This document shows positions 23,801-36,109 of a stretch of DNA of 64,000 bases, piece by piece (within the stretch, counting starts at the first letter, position 1; each line of letters begins with the position of its first letter). A program made the position numbers and the translations under genes. The stretch spans positions 9,486,001 to 9,550,000 of the forward strand of contig JAYKYS010000014.1 in the NCBI GenBank assembly GCA_036924285.1, given 5' to 3'. Below the pieces are notes generated by a model. That model saw only the letters and a program-made list of their open reading frames with translations. It was not told the DNA's origin and ran no database searches. The DNA comes from Asterella californica. Its lineage: Eukaryota; Streptophyta; Marchantiopsida; Marchantiales; Aytoniaceae.

Positions 23801-26321
23801 ATGATAGTCATACCACTCCGACCATATAAAGGATAAGGAGTGCATCTGCTTCATTAAATATAGTGTTGTTAGGGTGTGTAATATCAAAACCAATCATGTC
23901 GATGCATGTTTTGTTTTCTAAATATATTTGATTACAATAATATACGTTTCGGTTAACATTTATGTTGAGTTATTTAGAAAATGAGGCATTTAAATTAAAT
24001 ATGCATGGCATAATTAGAGACTATAACACTTAATGTACTTCAACCTCGATGGGATGCTTGTATGAGAATAAACCCTTCTGACTTATTATGTTAGTAGAAG
24101 TTTCATCACACTTAGACCCAACAATTTACTTGATTAACTCTCAAACTTGAGCTTGATCAGACCCTCCTTAACGTTCCACCATTTGATCGGACCTCATGTA
24201 CTAGAGTATGTAATCTCAATATTAGAGCTATGTCAAATTGTCGTGGCTATTTGTGGAGACCAAGTGATGCTCACTTTAAACCACAAGTTTTAGTACTTGG
24301 GCTCCGTAAGGCATGTAGTGGTTCATTTGAATTACTCCCAAGTAGTGACGAGGAGCGGATCAGAATCCCATCATATCTGCAAAATGCAATTTCTATGTCA
24401 ATGTGTAGAGAGTATACATTGTATCGTACATTAAAATGCTCAGCAGAAAAAATTCTCTCTAACGTGATTGATTTTTACCAAAATAACCACCAACAAAGGA
24501 CGGAATTTAAATTCAAAGCGGGATGAATGTGAGTAATGGAAAGAGCATATCTGCAGAATCTGTCCAAAATTTCAAATTAGTTTTCTTCTTGGGCAACTTG
24601 GAGTTGCCTGGAATGACTCTTGTATGAAGTGTGAGTGCATGGAGATGAAGATCGGTGTATCAGTGACAAGCGAGTGGAGCGAATATCTACTACACAACGA
24701 GTTTGTGCAAGTTTCATCGTGAATGCCTTGGTCCATTTTGAAATTGTAGGATATGCATCAGTTTCATGGAGAACTTATCGATAATCCACCGTTGATCTCG
24801 TGGCAAAACTTATGATCAATTTATGCTTCAGTTCTTGTGGTCGTCAATGAATGTTCATGCTCAGTTCGTGCATGTTGTATGATAGTCGGAGACCACGAGA
24901 TGAATAACAAGCAAAGTGTAGACGCTTGAGATTTTCTCTAGTTTTAGATTCTATTTTTGAAGTCGACTATGCAAGTATGATCTAGTTCGAGAATCAAGAG
25001 AGTGAGAAATTGTATATAAAGCACAAGTGCTATGACGAGATTGACCGAGTCCTATGGACTTCCATCAGTATATCTTGGGTGTTCATTGATCGCTTGAGTC
25101 TTCTACAATGTTGTCGATATGTGTAGGACAAACATGAATATTTACAAAGTTCTATAGCAGAGCAGCAATTGTTAGCAGTAACTCAATCAATATGTATTAG
25201 TAGTATATGTTTTAAGGATTTAGGTAGAATGACATTGCATATCTCATAAGAAAATATAGACATTCTACTTGAAATGATATTTAGAATTGTTATCTACATC
25301 AGGTTGCGTCGATGTTATCTCATCTAAAGTATCCATCTGTCGGAATCAACTATCACAAATGACAAAAACTGAATAGACCTCATAGCGTCCGAGTCCCATA
25401 AGATAAGATTGATTGATTTTATGAGCTCCAAGACTATTTGCAGTTGACTATCACTATCACTGTCCAATTTATTATGGATGCAGCTGACCCACCCATCTTT
25501 AGTGTTCTTGAAGAACATCATGAGCGGACTATGCATGACGTACAAACATAGTCTATTTTGGAGAACCCGACGAGAACCGAGTCACGAGGGAACCAATCGA
25601 CGACTGAGCAAGATGAGGGTATGTCGTCGAGAGAGGATCAAGGGATGCTCTTGACAATTTTGAAAGTGATTATGACATTGATCTTGTGATATACAAAAAG
25701 AGTTTGGTATACAAGACTTGTCTCGTTGTGATGTCATGCATGTTGATGCATAGATCATTAAAAACAAATATTTGACTGATGTTGTGATGGACTCTCAGTT
25801 GGAGGTCAATCACAAAGGAAGCAGACAATGATATGTCCTTGTAGAATACAAGTTGTTTTCTCAAGAATGTTTGGATTTTTTTCTAAGTTTTGTGAAGTGT
25901 TCATTTCTCAAATGTCTTTTTTCTTATAAGTCTCGACTATCGAAGAATTCATCAATTATGGACTCTATACTTCTTGTGCGAGGCTGGTCATCGCATTATG
26001 TTTATTTCAGGAGATATATAGAGTGGGAGAGTGTTCCCAACACTATTTGTAGATTGTATCACATTGCATTGTCTAGTGGATCGCCACATACCATCTTGCA
26101 GAATCTAACCAGTGAAATAGGATTACATGTATCATATAGACATCACTTTTTAGATTTTCAAGCATATAGAGGAAGGGGAGTTGGATGGATCGTAACAACA
26201 TTAGAACTGTGAGAAAAGAGAAGCTCAAGCTTCAAGAAGTCATTGCCGAGAGAGGAGGTAATACAATCTCTTTTTGTCTTGATTATGTCTAAAAGTCATG
26301 AACCAGACTTGCGCGTTATCG

Positions 26322-27836
26322 TGTCGGATTTTGCGTGAAAACAGGAGGTTCCTAGCTGTGAAGATGTGTGCGGAACAGAGACAAGAAAGAGAAACCGGCA
26401 GTGTATATATGTTGAGAGTTGGTATATATTGCGATCGCAATATATACCAACTCTCAACGTATATACACTACCGGTTCTTTCTCTCTAAGAACACAAAAAT
26501 GAGAAGCAAACCAGAGCGGTTTGTAATCTGCTGTAAAACCCCTTAAATGACTCCCTGAATCTCAACCCAGACCCAAAACTATCGAAGCGTAACTCAAAGC
26601 AAGAAAAACATCTCTTTGCTAACAAAAAGAGCTGTCTCAGTATCACACGATTCAAACCCAAGTCCAAACAACGTTCATGTACAAGCTCTTAGCTAAAGCT
26701 AGCTACCACAAGCTGTACATAACCAACTAAAATTCCAACGAACTCACAAAGACGAAAACCGTAGCGAAGGAACCAAAAAAGACCTATCTGAGAACTTTCT
26801 CCTTTCGCCAAACGGTCTTAAGACATCGATAAGGTCTTCTTTGAATCCGCTGGTTCAGAAAACCTTCAGATCCGACTCCCAACAGCCGAGATATCTCTAA
26901 TTTTCTATCGCAGGTGACCGAACTTTCTAAAACTCCTTTATGCGACTTAAAATCGCACACACCGTCCAAACGGATCGTCTGATCTGATATCTGTCTTCTC
27001 TGGTAGGTAGATCTAGCGACATTGAACCCAATGAGACTCCAAACAAATCATTTGGAGTTCCTCTCGCAAAACCACGCACTAAATTTGATCGCAAGATGCA
27101 AAAAACTGACGTAAATCGACTCATTGCGGCTCAAACTTACTTATCACACCCAATCCAACAATCCAATCCACACACGGTCTTCTCCTGTGCGTAGGTGAAG
27201 AATATCTGATGGCATAAGCACCAAGAATGAAGAGCTTGGTTCACTGATCGCGAAGAACAACCCAATCTCAGATCGTAGACGGTGAAAAACTGACGTAAGC
27301 GCCTACCTGCGAAACAATTTCACCCAGAATTCCCAAATTGTCTGATGAAACTTTGCATCGTCTTCAATTTCCTGAAGAACTCGACGTTTTGATCCCGATG
27401 GATCCAAGGACAACAAGTTTGGACTCCGGAACGGTCTGAACGGTCCAAGTCATCTTCACATATCGCTGAAGTCTCCAAAAATCTCTCCTACGTCTCAATT
27501 TCTCTCAGAACACATTCCCTGATCTGCCTCTTCACGTACCGTCTAAACCAACGTGTAGCCTGCACAGATCTAAATCCAATGACACCTTGTGCGCATGCAT
27601 TGGACTTCTAAATTTTCCAAATCGTCCATCGACAGGTCATAGAAACAAGCTAGCTCCTTAAGCTATCGCCTTACGTCAGACGTTGTACGTACAAGAGCTG
27701 CAAATACCCAATCAGCAAAAGTAAACTAGGGCCCAATTTGATTTTTCCATCTTTAAAGTCTCGTAACTTCTCCACCAGGCGTCCAAATGAAGTAGATAAA
27801 GTGCCTATGGAAAGCTGACAACGAGCTCTATCCATT
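26322..27836 (-). repeat. 3' LTR of element 1, truncated
   Basis: Matches 32742-34200 over most of its length: the shared start TGTCGGATTTTG, the block around AACTCTCAACGTATATACAC, AGCTAAAGCTAGCTACCACAAGC, GTCTTAAGA, TTGGACTCCGGAACG, and GCGTCCAAATGAAGTAGA. It stops at GAGCTCTATCCAT, where sequence of the integrase zinc-binding domain starts. The portion equivalent to the start of the 5' LTR is therefore missing. Confidence 0.88.
26401..26468. repeat. 68-nt near-perfect palindrome inside the 3' LTR
   Basis: The arms of 33 nt (GTGTATATA[T/C]GTTGAGAG...) differ at one position and are centred on GCGATCGC. A weaker match extends outwards through CCGG and GAAAGA/TCTTTC to about 26384-26485. The partner LTR has only the right arm; the place of the left arm is taken by unrelated sequence. 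Confidence 0.95.
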
Positions 27837-27837
27837 T

Positions 27838-28078
27838 ATGTAATCCGTCTTGATGTCGGATGTTCGAATACATCTGACATGTCAAACAAGACTCCACAAA
27901 ATATATGACATCTTTGTATATGTTTTTCCACCAATATTACTCTTTCATCTTCGTAAAAGTGGCCCAAATCTCTCGATGTCCCGCCCAAAGACTCTCATGA
28001 AATGCTTGAGCAACTTCTGCGGATCTTCCTTGTCGCAAATCACACGTAGCGGTATCTCACCTTTATGCTTCGGTCGCT
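27838..28078 (-). pseudogene. Integrase fragment (N-terminal zinc-binding region)
   Basis: On the minus strand the sequence runs from an HESLWAGHR-like stretch through WATFTKMKE, a stop codon, YWWKN.YKDV and CLTCQ, then NIRHQDGL. The His and Cys spacing fits the HHCC zinc-binding domain of retroviral-type integrases. The DDE catalytic core should follow, but the reading runs directly into the LTR instead. Confidence 0.75.
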
Positions 28079-28830
28079 TCAAAGAAACCCATCATGCAAC
28101 ATGAAGTTGTAAGTCTTCCTTCGAACTCTCTGAAACCTCTCATCCGTCCAACGTGTCTGCTTAACCATCATACTAAGATACCTCCCGATGTCAAACAAAT
28201 CACCATCATACAACTCTTCAACAAATAACTCATCTTCCTTTTCTATGTGTGCAATCGAATAGAACTCTGCACCCACGTCGTCAATGTCTTCAACCATCTC
28301 ATCCTCCTCATCATATCGAGCTCGAGATAACATATCTGCCATCAGATTATCCTTCTCTGCAATATGTCTAAACTCCGGATTCAATGACTTGATATATGCA
28401 GTCCATCGCAACATCGCAATATCATGAGGTACAATTCCTGATCATCCTAGTAACGGCAAACAATCAGTTTCAACCACCACTATTGCTCCAATCAAATACT
28501 ATTTCTTTGTTTCATGACTGAAACAATACCTCATAGTTCGCTCTTCACTTGCGAGTATGCACGTTGTCGAGCACTTAACACCTTCGCTCCGAACTTAACC
28601 GCAAATCTGTCTCCATCCTCATCATCCTCTCCTACTGCCCATCCGATTGCAACCGGACTTGTATCTACAGTAAGAACCATCAATCTGGCACCTTTGTAAT
28701 CAATCTTTCTCAAAACTGGAGGAGATGATAGTAAGGACTTCAGCTTCTGTACCATCGATATGCTCTTCCTCCCATATGAATTTATGACCCTTACGCAATA
28801 ATCCATATAATGGATCCGCTACATGCGCAT
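28079..28830 (-). pseudogene. RNase H domain of Gypsy pol, broken
   Basis: Two open pieces (28806-28531 and 28414-28079) read LTVDTSPVAIGWAVGEDDED..., with the first catalytic Asp of the RNase H fold, and HIAEKDNLMADMLSRARYD, with the conserved late Asp. The 28415-28530 stretch between them is frameshifted. The segment follows RT and precedes integrase, as in Ty3/Gypsy pol. Confidence 0.8.
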
Positions 28831-29079
28831 AATGAGGAATCCAAATGTGATAGAATACACAACGAGTTGCAAACCTCCTTCATCCTCCTAATCGCATCCG
28901 CTTTGTTTGGGTCTAGCTTTCGACCAACGATCCACACAAATGACCAACGATCAGAACCTCTCTAATTCCAAATATAGACTTCGCACCTAACAGCGTGAGA
29001 TGAACTTCCTCAAGTCGAGATAGGATCTTCTCACAGTCTGTGATGTGATCGATGACGTATCACCGACACCTTCTCTGAT

Positions 29080-29800
29080 CTAACGCTCCGTCCTTCTCAT
29101 CTTCCACACATCTTTTGATGGGGATGTCATCCAAGAACGACATCGTCTTTTCAGAGATGAAGTCCCTTAGAAGTCTATTCATCTAGTTCATCATGTGTGC
29201 TACCGAGTTGGTAGCTCCATGTGATAAGATACACATCCTAACCAACCCCAAAGGTGTCCTCATTGTCGTGAAGGTTCTGCTCTCCTCCGCTAGTTGAAAT
29301 TGATCGTATCTTGAGTAAAGATCTCCCATTGAGTAAATTGCTCTTCCTGCAAAAGCTTCAGCAAACTCATCCACAATCGGTCCTCCTCAACATTTTTGAT
29401 TGTTATTGCGTTCATCGATTACATGTCTTGGATGAACCGCAGCGACCTATTCTTCTTAGGCATTGTAAATCATCTGCTCGAATACGGTGCAAATGACGGT
29501 TCCAAGATCTTCATCCACATCTTCTCCTTCAACAACTCCACCCGTTTAGATAAGTGAGCTCGCGATACTATCATTGGTCTCAGATTTCATGTCACATGCG
29601 ATACAGTGAAGATAACCATCGGGATAACAACGTATGGGTCCATACACCCAATCTCATGTGATTCAAAGAGAAATGCTTTCTCATGTCGTGAAAGCATCTC
29701 CTTGAAGCATACTCTCTCTTTTGGTAGAAGAGACCCATCAGATCCAATCTTCAGCTCTTCAAACGTCTTCTCCGTGAACTTATGTCTTCTCACTATAGGA
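29080..29800 (-). pseudogene. Reverse transcriptase domain of Gypsy pol, broken
   Basis: Recognisable minus-strand blocks are CMDPYVVIPMVIFTVSHV (near 29640), MDEFAEAFAGRAIYSMGDLYSRYDQFQL (from 29374), with the first catalytic Asp, RTPLGLVRMC, GATNSVAHMMN, and FLDD at 29126-29137, which replaces the usual YVDD/YIDD/FVDD box. Stops and frameshifts separate the blocks, so no active enzyme can be made. Confidence 0.85.
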
Positions 29801-29829
29801 TCTCACAAAATCTTCTCCCTTGAAGCTCG

Positions 29830-30290
29830 ATCCATCTATTGGTTAGTGTCATCTGGCAAAGGACCAGCAACTGGCTTTACCTTCTTATATATTGTCTTGT
29901 ACTTCGTCTCAACTCGAATATCTGGTGCACGAAATGATTCGATCACCGAATAGACCTTCCTTGAATGAATTTGCACAACCTTATCCATATCCTCCCATCC
30001 AATATACATGATCTCTCGTAAAGGATCCTCCAATCCATCCTCTTCATAAACACCAAAAATCCATTCATCTCACCCTGTTCTTTCAACATCAACTCAACAT
30101 CACGCAAATGTTTTTGTTCTTTTCTTCTCAGCTCTTCTACCTTCTTGTAAATAGCAATCCCACACTTTGAGAACCCAACAAACCCTGTACAAAAGATACT
30201 TTCTTCTTCAAGGGAGAGTACATTCTCCTACGCACCACCACAATCCGTCTCTATAGTGGTACTCAACGAAAATCCTTGAACTCTTCACTC
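29830..30290 (-). pseudogene. Protease to RT linker of element 1, broken
   Basis: A minus-strand open piece at 30033-29836 starts MEDPLREIMYIGWEDMDKVV. The region upstream of it, to about 30290, keeps a PMMSEEFKDF-like stretch that recurs in element 2 at 45290. It lies between the protease-like segment and RT; no separate function can be named. Confidence 0.55.
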
Positions 30291-30690
30291 ATCATTGGAA
30301 GCGGTTTCTCCCTCAGACGATCTCGATTGCGCTCGTGATTGGACGGTACAATCAAGAATTGTACCTCTCTCTTTCCATCTTGACTTCGGATCTTAGCATA
30401 AGCAGATCCGTCGTCTAGTACCTTGTCTCCATCCGAGTTGCTGTGATGAAAGATTGACCAAGAATGAACGGGTATGATGTTGCTTCTTGAACAAAGAAGT
30501 TTTGCTCAATAGCAACATCAGCTATGCGCACTCTAACGTCTAGACAGACTCCATACAAATTTCCTCTTGTGTTGTTGGCTGCTCTTATGACCCACCCCTG
30601 CTTTGTGTCGATCGGCCACTACTTCTTCTTGTATAACTCCTTCGACATGATGTTGATTTTTGATCCATGATCAATTAGAGCAACCACCGG
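30290..30690 (-). pseudogene. Retroviral-type aspartic protease region, broken
   Basis: The minus strand reads ALIDHGSKINIMSKELY, with IDHGS at 30661-30675 in the place of the usual DTGA/DSGA active-site box. It goes on through RAANN, EQNFFVQEA and VLDDGSAYAKI-like blocks. Several frameshifts interrupt it. The same blocks occur at about 39590-39920 on the opposite strand in element 2. Confidence 0.65.
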
Positions 30691-30732
30691 TTCATCCAAG
30701 TCTCCAATCCTCACCAATGTCTTTATCGCAGC

Positions 30733-31335
30733 TCAAGTCCAGTGACTATGATTGTAATGACTTGAGCTTTGCTTCCCATCCTCCTCTTCATCCTCAAAAT
30801 GTACCATGCACTTTCGATCTCTTTCTTCCTCTGAAGAATAAACACTGCACTTTGCAAGCTCTCTCTCCTCATCCACATACATCTTAGTATCCAAGGCATG
30901 CGATAAATCAGTCTCATCCGTAATCTGTCGCTTCCGTTTAATGATATCGATGATGATAGCATGAAACTCACGCTTAGCAATGCCAAAAACTTCCCTCAAA
31001 GTAAACTCCACCTTCGCATTTAGAATGCGATCTTCCAAGACTCCTTTCAAGTCTGTTGAAGCCTCGATGTCCGACTGTAGTTTGTATGCAGCCGGCTTAC
31101 CCTTCTCCTTCTGAAACTCCTTTCTTCTTTCTTTCGATAGAGAAGGAGCATCATCCATTGAGCTCCTGCATCCCGAAGCTCTTGACAAACTTTCTCTCCT
31201 CGAGTCTGTCTTTTGGAAAAAGTTTCTTCCCCTACATCCTTTTAATCTCGTCTTCTCTTCTCTTCTAACAAAGCTTCGTGTTGGTTTTTGACAATGTAAG
31301 CATGTACCGGTAGAGCTTCTATCGGATCCTCCCAT
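30733..31335 (-). pseudogene. Gag-protease linker ORF of element 1
   Basis: A 200-codon piece rich in Lys, Glu and Arg, containing YKLQSDIEASTDLKGVLEDRI, ILNAKVEFTLREVFGIAKRE and IIDIIKRKRQI. This arrangement before the protease is shared with element 2 (39100-39480). It is the longest surviving frame of the element. Its role in the living element is unknown. Confidence 0.65.
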
Positions 31336-31389
31336 CTAGTATCCCTTCGGATCGTAGCAATTGTCCTCAACAGTGTTTCACGTGCCATC

Positions 31390-32537
31390 TTTTTTTTCTA
31401 TTTCATGGAGATGGTAGATGACCACAATCCACTCGACTCAACATGCTCGTTAAAACTCTTCTCAGCTTGATCCTCAACCCTTGTGCCATAAGTTCTAACC
31501 TCCACAACTGCAACCACTTGTGCTGATAAGTGGTCCTCAACCAACTTCTTCATCCCTCTTCTACCAAAGTTGGTCCGAAGAAGTGCACCAGTATCTCTCA
31601 ACGACACTTTCTCATCCTTCCAGAAGATCACCCTTTGTTGCAAGATATCAGTGGACTCTATGCAATCTCTTCGTGGATGATCGATACCATCGCATCAGAT
31701 ACACCTTTGGATCCAACCTTTCTTCCCAACAAGTTTTGGTCCGCTTGTAGACCCCTGCTCCACCAATCTTGTGAGCTTGATCTGCAGGTCTCGCATTCCA
31801 CGCATGATCTCCTCAAGGCTTGAATCATCCTTCTTAAGAGATACAACAGGTGTCTAGACAACCGGAACAACTGGTATCATTTGTCTAGCAACAAGAACCA
31901 TAGGTCGGACTATAGGAACAGGTGCTACAACAGTCGGTGTTGGAGCTAGTCTCCTAGCAGGAATCTTCTCTCGTCTTCGCTCCCTCTTGGTAAGCAGACC
32001 AACATTTTTCTCAGCTTTCTTCCAGCTACTGCTCAAACCATCGTCTTCCTCCCGATCCTCCAGGAGCACTTCTAGCTTCTCTTGCAGCTTCTCGTCTATT
32101 GCCCGAAGAAATAACTCAGTCTTGTTGGACTGCAGTGTCAACTTCTCCATCCTAGTCAACCTAGAGAACTATTTTTCAAACTCCTTGAGTAACTCAATAG
32201 CTTGTAAACCCTTCTTTGGTTGCTCAACCCACTCCAAGAATGACTTCTTAGTGAACCGATCAGAGTCCTCCTAGAAGTACTCATCCATCAAAGCACGAGC
32301 AAACGTCTCCCAATCCATGTTAAAATGCTTCGTTAGCATTTTAACACGATCTCTAATCTCAAGAGCTGCTGGCAACTCAAATGTCTCAATCATCTCATCT
32401 TCTGACATCCGGTTGAGCATCTCCTTCACATAATGTCTCAGATATCTTGAGACATCTCTCTCATCGAACTGGCAATCTTGCTGACCACCACTTGAAGCAA
32501 CCTTTGTTACCCAAGTTTCCTTCCGCTCATCAGACAA
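31390..32537 (-). pseudogene. Gag protein of element 1, broken
   Basis: Minus-strand pieces are 32537-32271 (gag-like helical segment with FDERDVSRYLRHYVKEML and DWETFARALMDEYF), 32159-31854 (coiled, Lys/Glu-rich, LQEKLEVLLEDREEDD) and a CX2CX4HX4C zinc knuckle at 31703-31662. The third codon of the knuckle is TGA. A basic segment follows (ILQQRVIFWKDEKVSLRDTGALL). Confidence 0.75.
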
Positions 32538-32741
32538 TTGCTACCTTAAGAACATTGTGAAAGCTTGGAACATTTATGCAGTCGCCGGATCCAACTACAC
32601 CTTGGCAATCCACCCGAATCACTAGCTCCATTTCCATCACATTTCTTCTTCCCACTCATGATTATCAATCTCCTCTTCAAAGTTCAAACACGAAAGAAAT
32701 CTCCACCCTAGACTTTCACATCGAGTTCACCATCGATATAG

Positions 32742-34482
32742 TGTCGGATTTTGGATGAAGAATGTCGAAGTTCCTGACTGTGGAGATGTAGTGTGCTGAA
32801 CAAAGACAAGAAAAAGAAACACAAGCACGAAAATGAATATCGCAATATATACCAACTCTCAACGTATATACACTGCCAGTTCTTTCTCCCTAAGAACACA
32901 AAACTGAGAAGCAAACCAGAGCGGTCTGTAATCTGCTGTAAAACTCTTTAAACGAGTCCCTGAATCTCAACCCATACCTAAAACGAACGAAGCGTAGCTC
33001 AAAGAAAGAGAAACATCCCTTTGCTAACAAAAAGAGTTGTCTCAGTATCACACGATTCCAACCCAACTTTAAACAACGTTCATGTACAAGCTCTTAGCTA
33101 AAGCTAGCTACCACAAGCTGTACATAACCAACTAGAATTCCAACTAACTCAAAAAGACAAAAACCGTAGCGAAAGAACCAAAAAAGACCTATATGAGAAC
33201 TTTCTCTTTTCGCCAAACGGTCTTAAGATATCGATAGGGTCTTCTTCGCTGACTCCGTTGGTCTAGAAAACTTTCAGAGTCGACTCCCAACAGCCGAGAT
33301 ATCTCTGATTTTCAGCCGTATGTGACCGAACCTTCCAAAACTCCTTCTTGCGGCTTCAAATCGCACACACCGCCCAAACGATCGTCTGATCTGATATCCG
33401 TCTTCTCTGATAGATAGATAGATCAAATGAGACTCCAAACAAATCGTTTGGAGTTCCCTTCGTAAAACCACGCAATAAATTTGATCGCAAGCTGCAAAAA
33501 GTTACATAAATCGACTCCCTACGGCTCAAACTTGCTTACCACACCCAATCCAACAATCCAATCCACACATGGTCTCCACATGCGGATAAGTGAAGACTCC
33601 CTGATCGCATAAGCACCAAGAATGAAGAGTTTGGTCCACCGATCGCGAAGAACAACCCAATCTCTGATCGCAGGTGGCGAAAAACTGACATAAGCGCTTC
33701 CTTACGAGCCAATTTCACCCAGAACTCCCAAATCGTCTGGTGAAACTTCGTATCAACTTCAATTTCTTGAAGAACTCAACGTTCTGATCCTGATGGATCC
33801 AAGGACAGCAAGTTTGGACTCCGGAACGATCCGAACGGTCCAACTCTTCTTCACATATCAATAAAGTCTCCAAAAACCTCTCATGCGTCTCAATTTCCAC
33901 TAGAACACAGTCCCTGATCCGCCTCTTCACGAATCGTCTTAACTAACGCTTAGCCTACACAGATCTGAACCCAATGACACCTTGCGCGCATGCATTGGAC
34001 TTCTAAATTTTCCAAAATCGTTCATCGACATGTCGTAAAAAACAAGCTAACCCCTTAAGTTGCCTCCTTACGTCAGATGCTGTACGTACAAGAACTCACA
34101 TATTATGAGGAAGCAGACTCCTTGCGTCCTTAGTATAGCGCCTGGAGCTACAAATACCCAGTCAACAAAAGTAAACTAGGGCCCAGCTCGAATCTTGTAA
34201 GTTCTCCAATTAGCGTCCAAATGAAGTAGACAAAGTGCCTATAGAAAGCTCACAATGAGCTCTATCCATTGATGCGATGAAAGTGAAGATCCGAAGTTGT
34301 GCCAAAAGTCTGTAAGCTGAGGTCTAGCTTGTTTTACCCATCTTTCGAGTCTCGTAATTTCTCCACTAGGCGTCCAAATGAAGAAGACAAAGTGCCTATG
34401 GAAAGCTGACAACGAGCTCTACCCATTGATGCGATGAAAGTGAATATCTGAAGTTGTGCCAAAAGTCTTGTTTTTAGTCCCA
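32742..34482 (-). repeat. 5' LTR of element 1
   Basis: Direct repeat of 26322-27836. At its high-coordinate side an internal tandem duplication is present: 34203-34311 and 34360-34468, both running from CTCCA[A/C]T through GCGTCCAAATGAAG to GTTGTGCCAAAAGTCT. On the internal side the minus strand reads ...CCGACA then TATATCGATGGTGAACTCGATG. TGGTGAACTCGATG is shared with element 2 at the same place and may be the primer binding site. Confidence 0.85.
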
Positions 34483-36100
34483 TGAGTGTCTTTGGAGCGA
34501 TAATGGTTAGTATCACAAACAGATTTTCAGATAGGAGCAGGTCCAGGACACAACAGCGTGATACATCTTCATATGTGAGAAAATCATACCTTTTTGCCTA
34601 TGTGGTACTGCTGTCGTGGTCATATTTTGATGACACAAAACCTCTCATACTATATGTTAATTGTCGGTATGACAGTTCTCGATCAAGTTATCACGAGATA
34701 GTATCATTTATCAACGTGGTTGATAATCGCATCATGTAAATGATCATGCTTACTAGGAAAGAGGCTTGTAATAGTTGGAGGACTGAGACTGCCGCAAGGA
34801 ATAAGGGCATCGAGCTTCTACGGACTAGAGAGATTGTCCATGATGATAACTCATCCGTGAATAGTGTGTTGAACGCCGCAAGTCTTTTATCACAAAAAGA
34901 CTTGTGGTATAAATGTAAAAACGTTATGAGCAAGTTTCACGAGTTGTTCAAAGGTAGTCAAAGGTGAAAGAAAAAGTTGTGTTCAAATGGTCAAGGAGGA
35001 TTGGATTCACGTGGTGAGAGATGTGAGAGCTATAATCGAAAAAAGAGACCTCTTGAACTCAACAGGCCCGCTTAGAACTAGGAGGTTCTTGTTCAGAGAT
35101 TTGAGAACACTGAAACCACACAGTCGTGAACTCAAACCTCTACAGATATGATGGACTCTACAAGGTTGATGTACACCAATTTTTTTTACTTGTGCACATT
35201 GGTGCACTTTCGAGATATCAGACTCAATATTTCACATGTACACATAACTACATATGAAAAGAATGTGATAAATTGAACGTAATAGACAGATGGTACAAGA
35301 AACTACACATGTATTTCATGTAATACATCACAAGTTCATGTTTTATTGCAGATAATGAAGAGATACACCTTCCACCAAAGCATAATACGAGGTACAGCAA
35401 TTATTCTTCACGATAGAACGTAGTTGGTTATCAAAAGATATAGTAGTATATAGTCTATAGTACACTTGGACCAAATATGCTACTTATGCGGAAATCTTTC
35501 CAACTATATGCTGATTTGATAATGAAGTCTGGTCTTACAACAATCGTGCTCTTGAACTTTGTTTGAGAACCGCTGTATCACAAGCTTTTCTGAAAAGCAC
35601 TCGTCTCACTCATCCTCCAATATTATCGTTCTAGTCGAACGCACTGGCAATAAGTCTTGTATAGTGCGATCGAAGCCAACGGATACGTTTTGAAGTGAAT
35701 TTGTAATCACACTATGATATATCTCCAAAATATCATTCTCCTTTGCACAAATATAGAAACTTCATCTTTGCGTAGGTGATATACTTCATCAAAAATCCTT
35801 CAACTGCAAAGTGGATTGGCTAACCCTCAATATGAAAAACAACAAGGAAAAGAGGACATTGTGTCGTGTCATGGATCGGCTCCTATCTAAAAATCAAAAT
35901 TTGATGTTATGCATTATCTGTCCAAAGACAGTCATATGACTAAAATTATACATTTTATACAATTTTTGAATCTCCATTTTCATTAGACCAAGCGGTAGAG
36001 CTCATTGTTAGCTTCTCATGGACACATCATTTATCTCATCTCGATGCTTAATGATGAAGTTATGAGGTTCGAAAGAAAAGAAAAGAAAAGAAAGCTATAT
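34483..36100. other. Intergenic DNA between inverted elements, unassigned
   Basis: Contains an open piece at 34740-34967 (75 codons, Lys/Asn/Ser-rich) and other short ORFs without recognised motifs. A (GAAAA)n run lies at about 36069-36090, next to the LTR of element 2. It is probably older decayed repeat DNA. Confidence 0.4.
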
Positions 36101-36109
36101 CATAGGTTG

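Larger units (their letters stand above)
15420..26321. other. AT-rich intergenic DNA, no gene recognised
   Basis: Long T- and A-rich stretches, with only short ORFs (for example 16831-17022, 24230-24526 and 25853-26212) that show no recognisable motif. It contains two copies of the dispersed repeat, a telomere-like tract and a perfect palindrome, listed separately. The part from 24.2 to 26.3 kb is somewhat less AT-rich and may be decayed transposon coding sequence, but no domain could be named. Confidence 0.5.
26322..34482 (-). mobile_element. Ty3/Gypsy LTR retrotransposon, decayed (element 1)
   Basis: Two direct repeats (LTRs) flank an internal region read on the minus strand in the order gag, protease, RT, RNase H, integrase, which is the Ty3/Gypsy order. 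All coding parts are broken by stops and frameshifts. Integrase ends after its zinc-binding region and runs straight into the 3' LTR, so the catalytic core is lost. The low-coordinate LTR edges are sharp (TGTCGGATTTTG at 26322 and 32742); the high-coordinate edge near 34482 is an estimate. No target-site duplication was recognised. The many LTR differences point to an old insertion. Confidence 0.88.
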
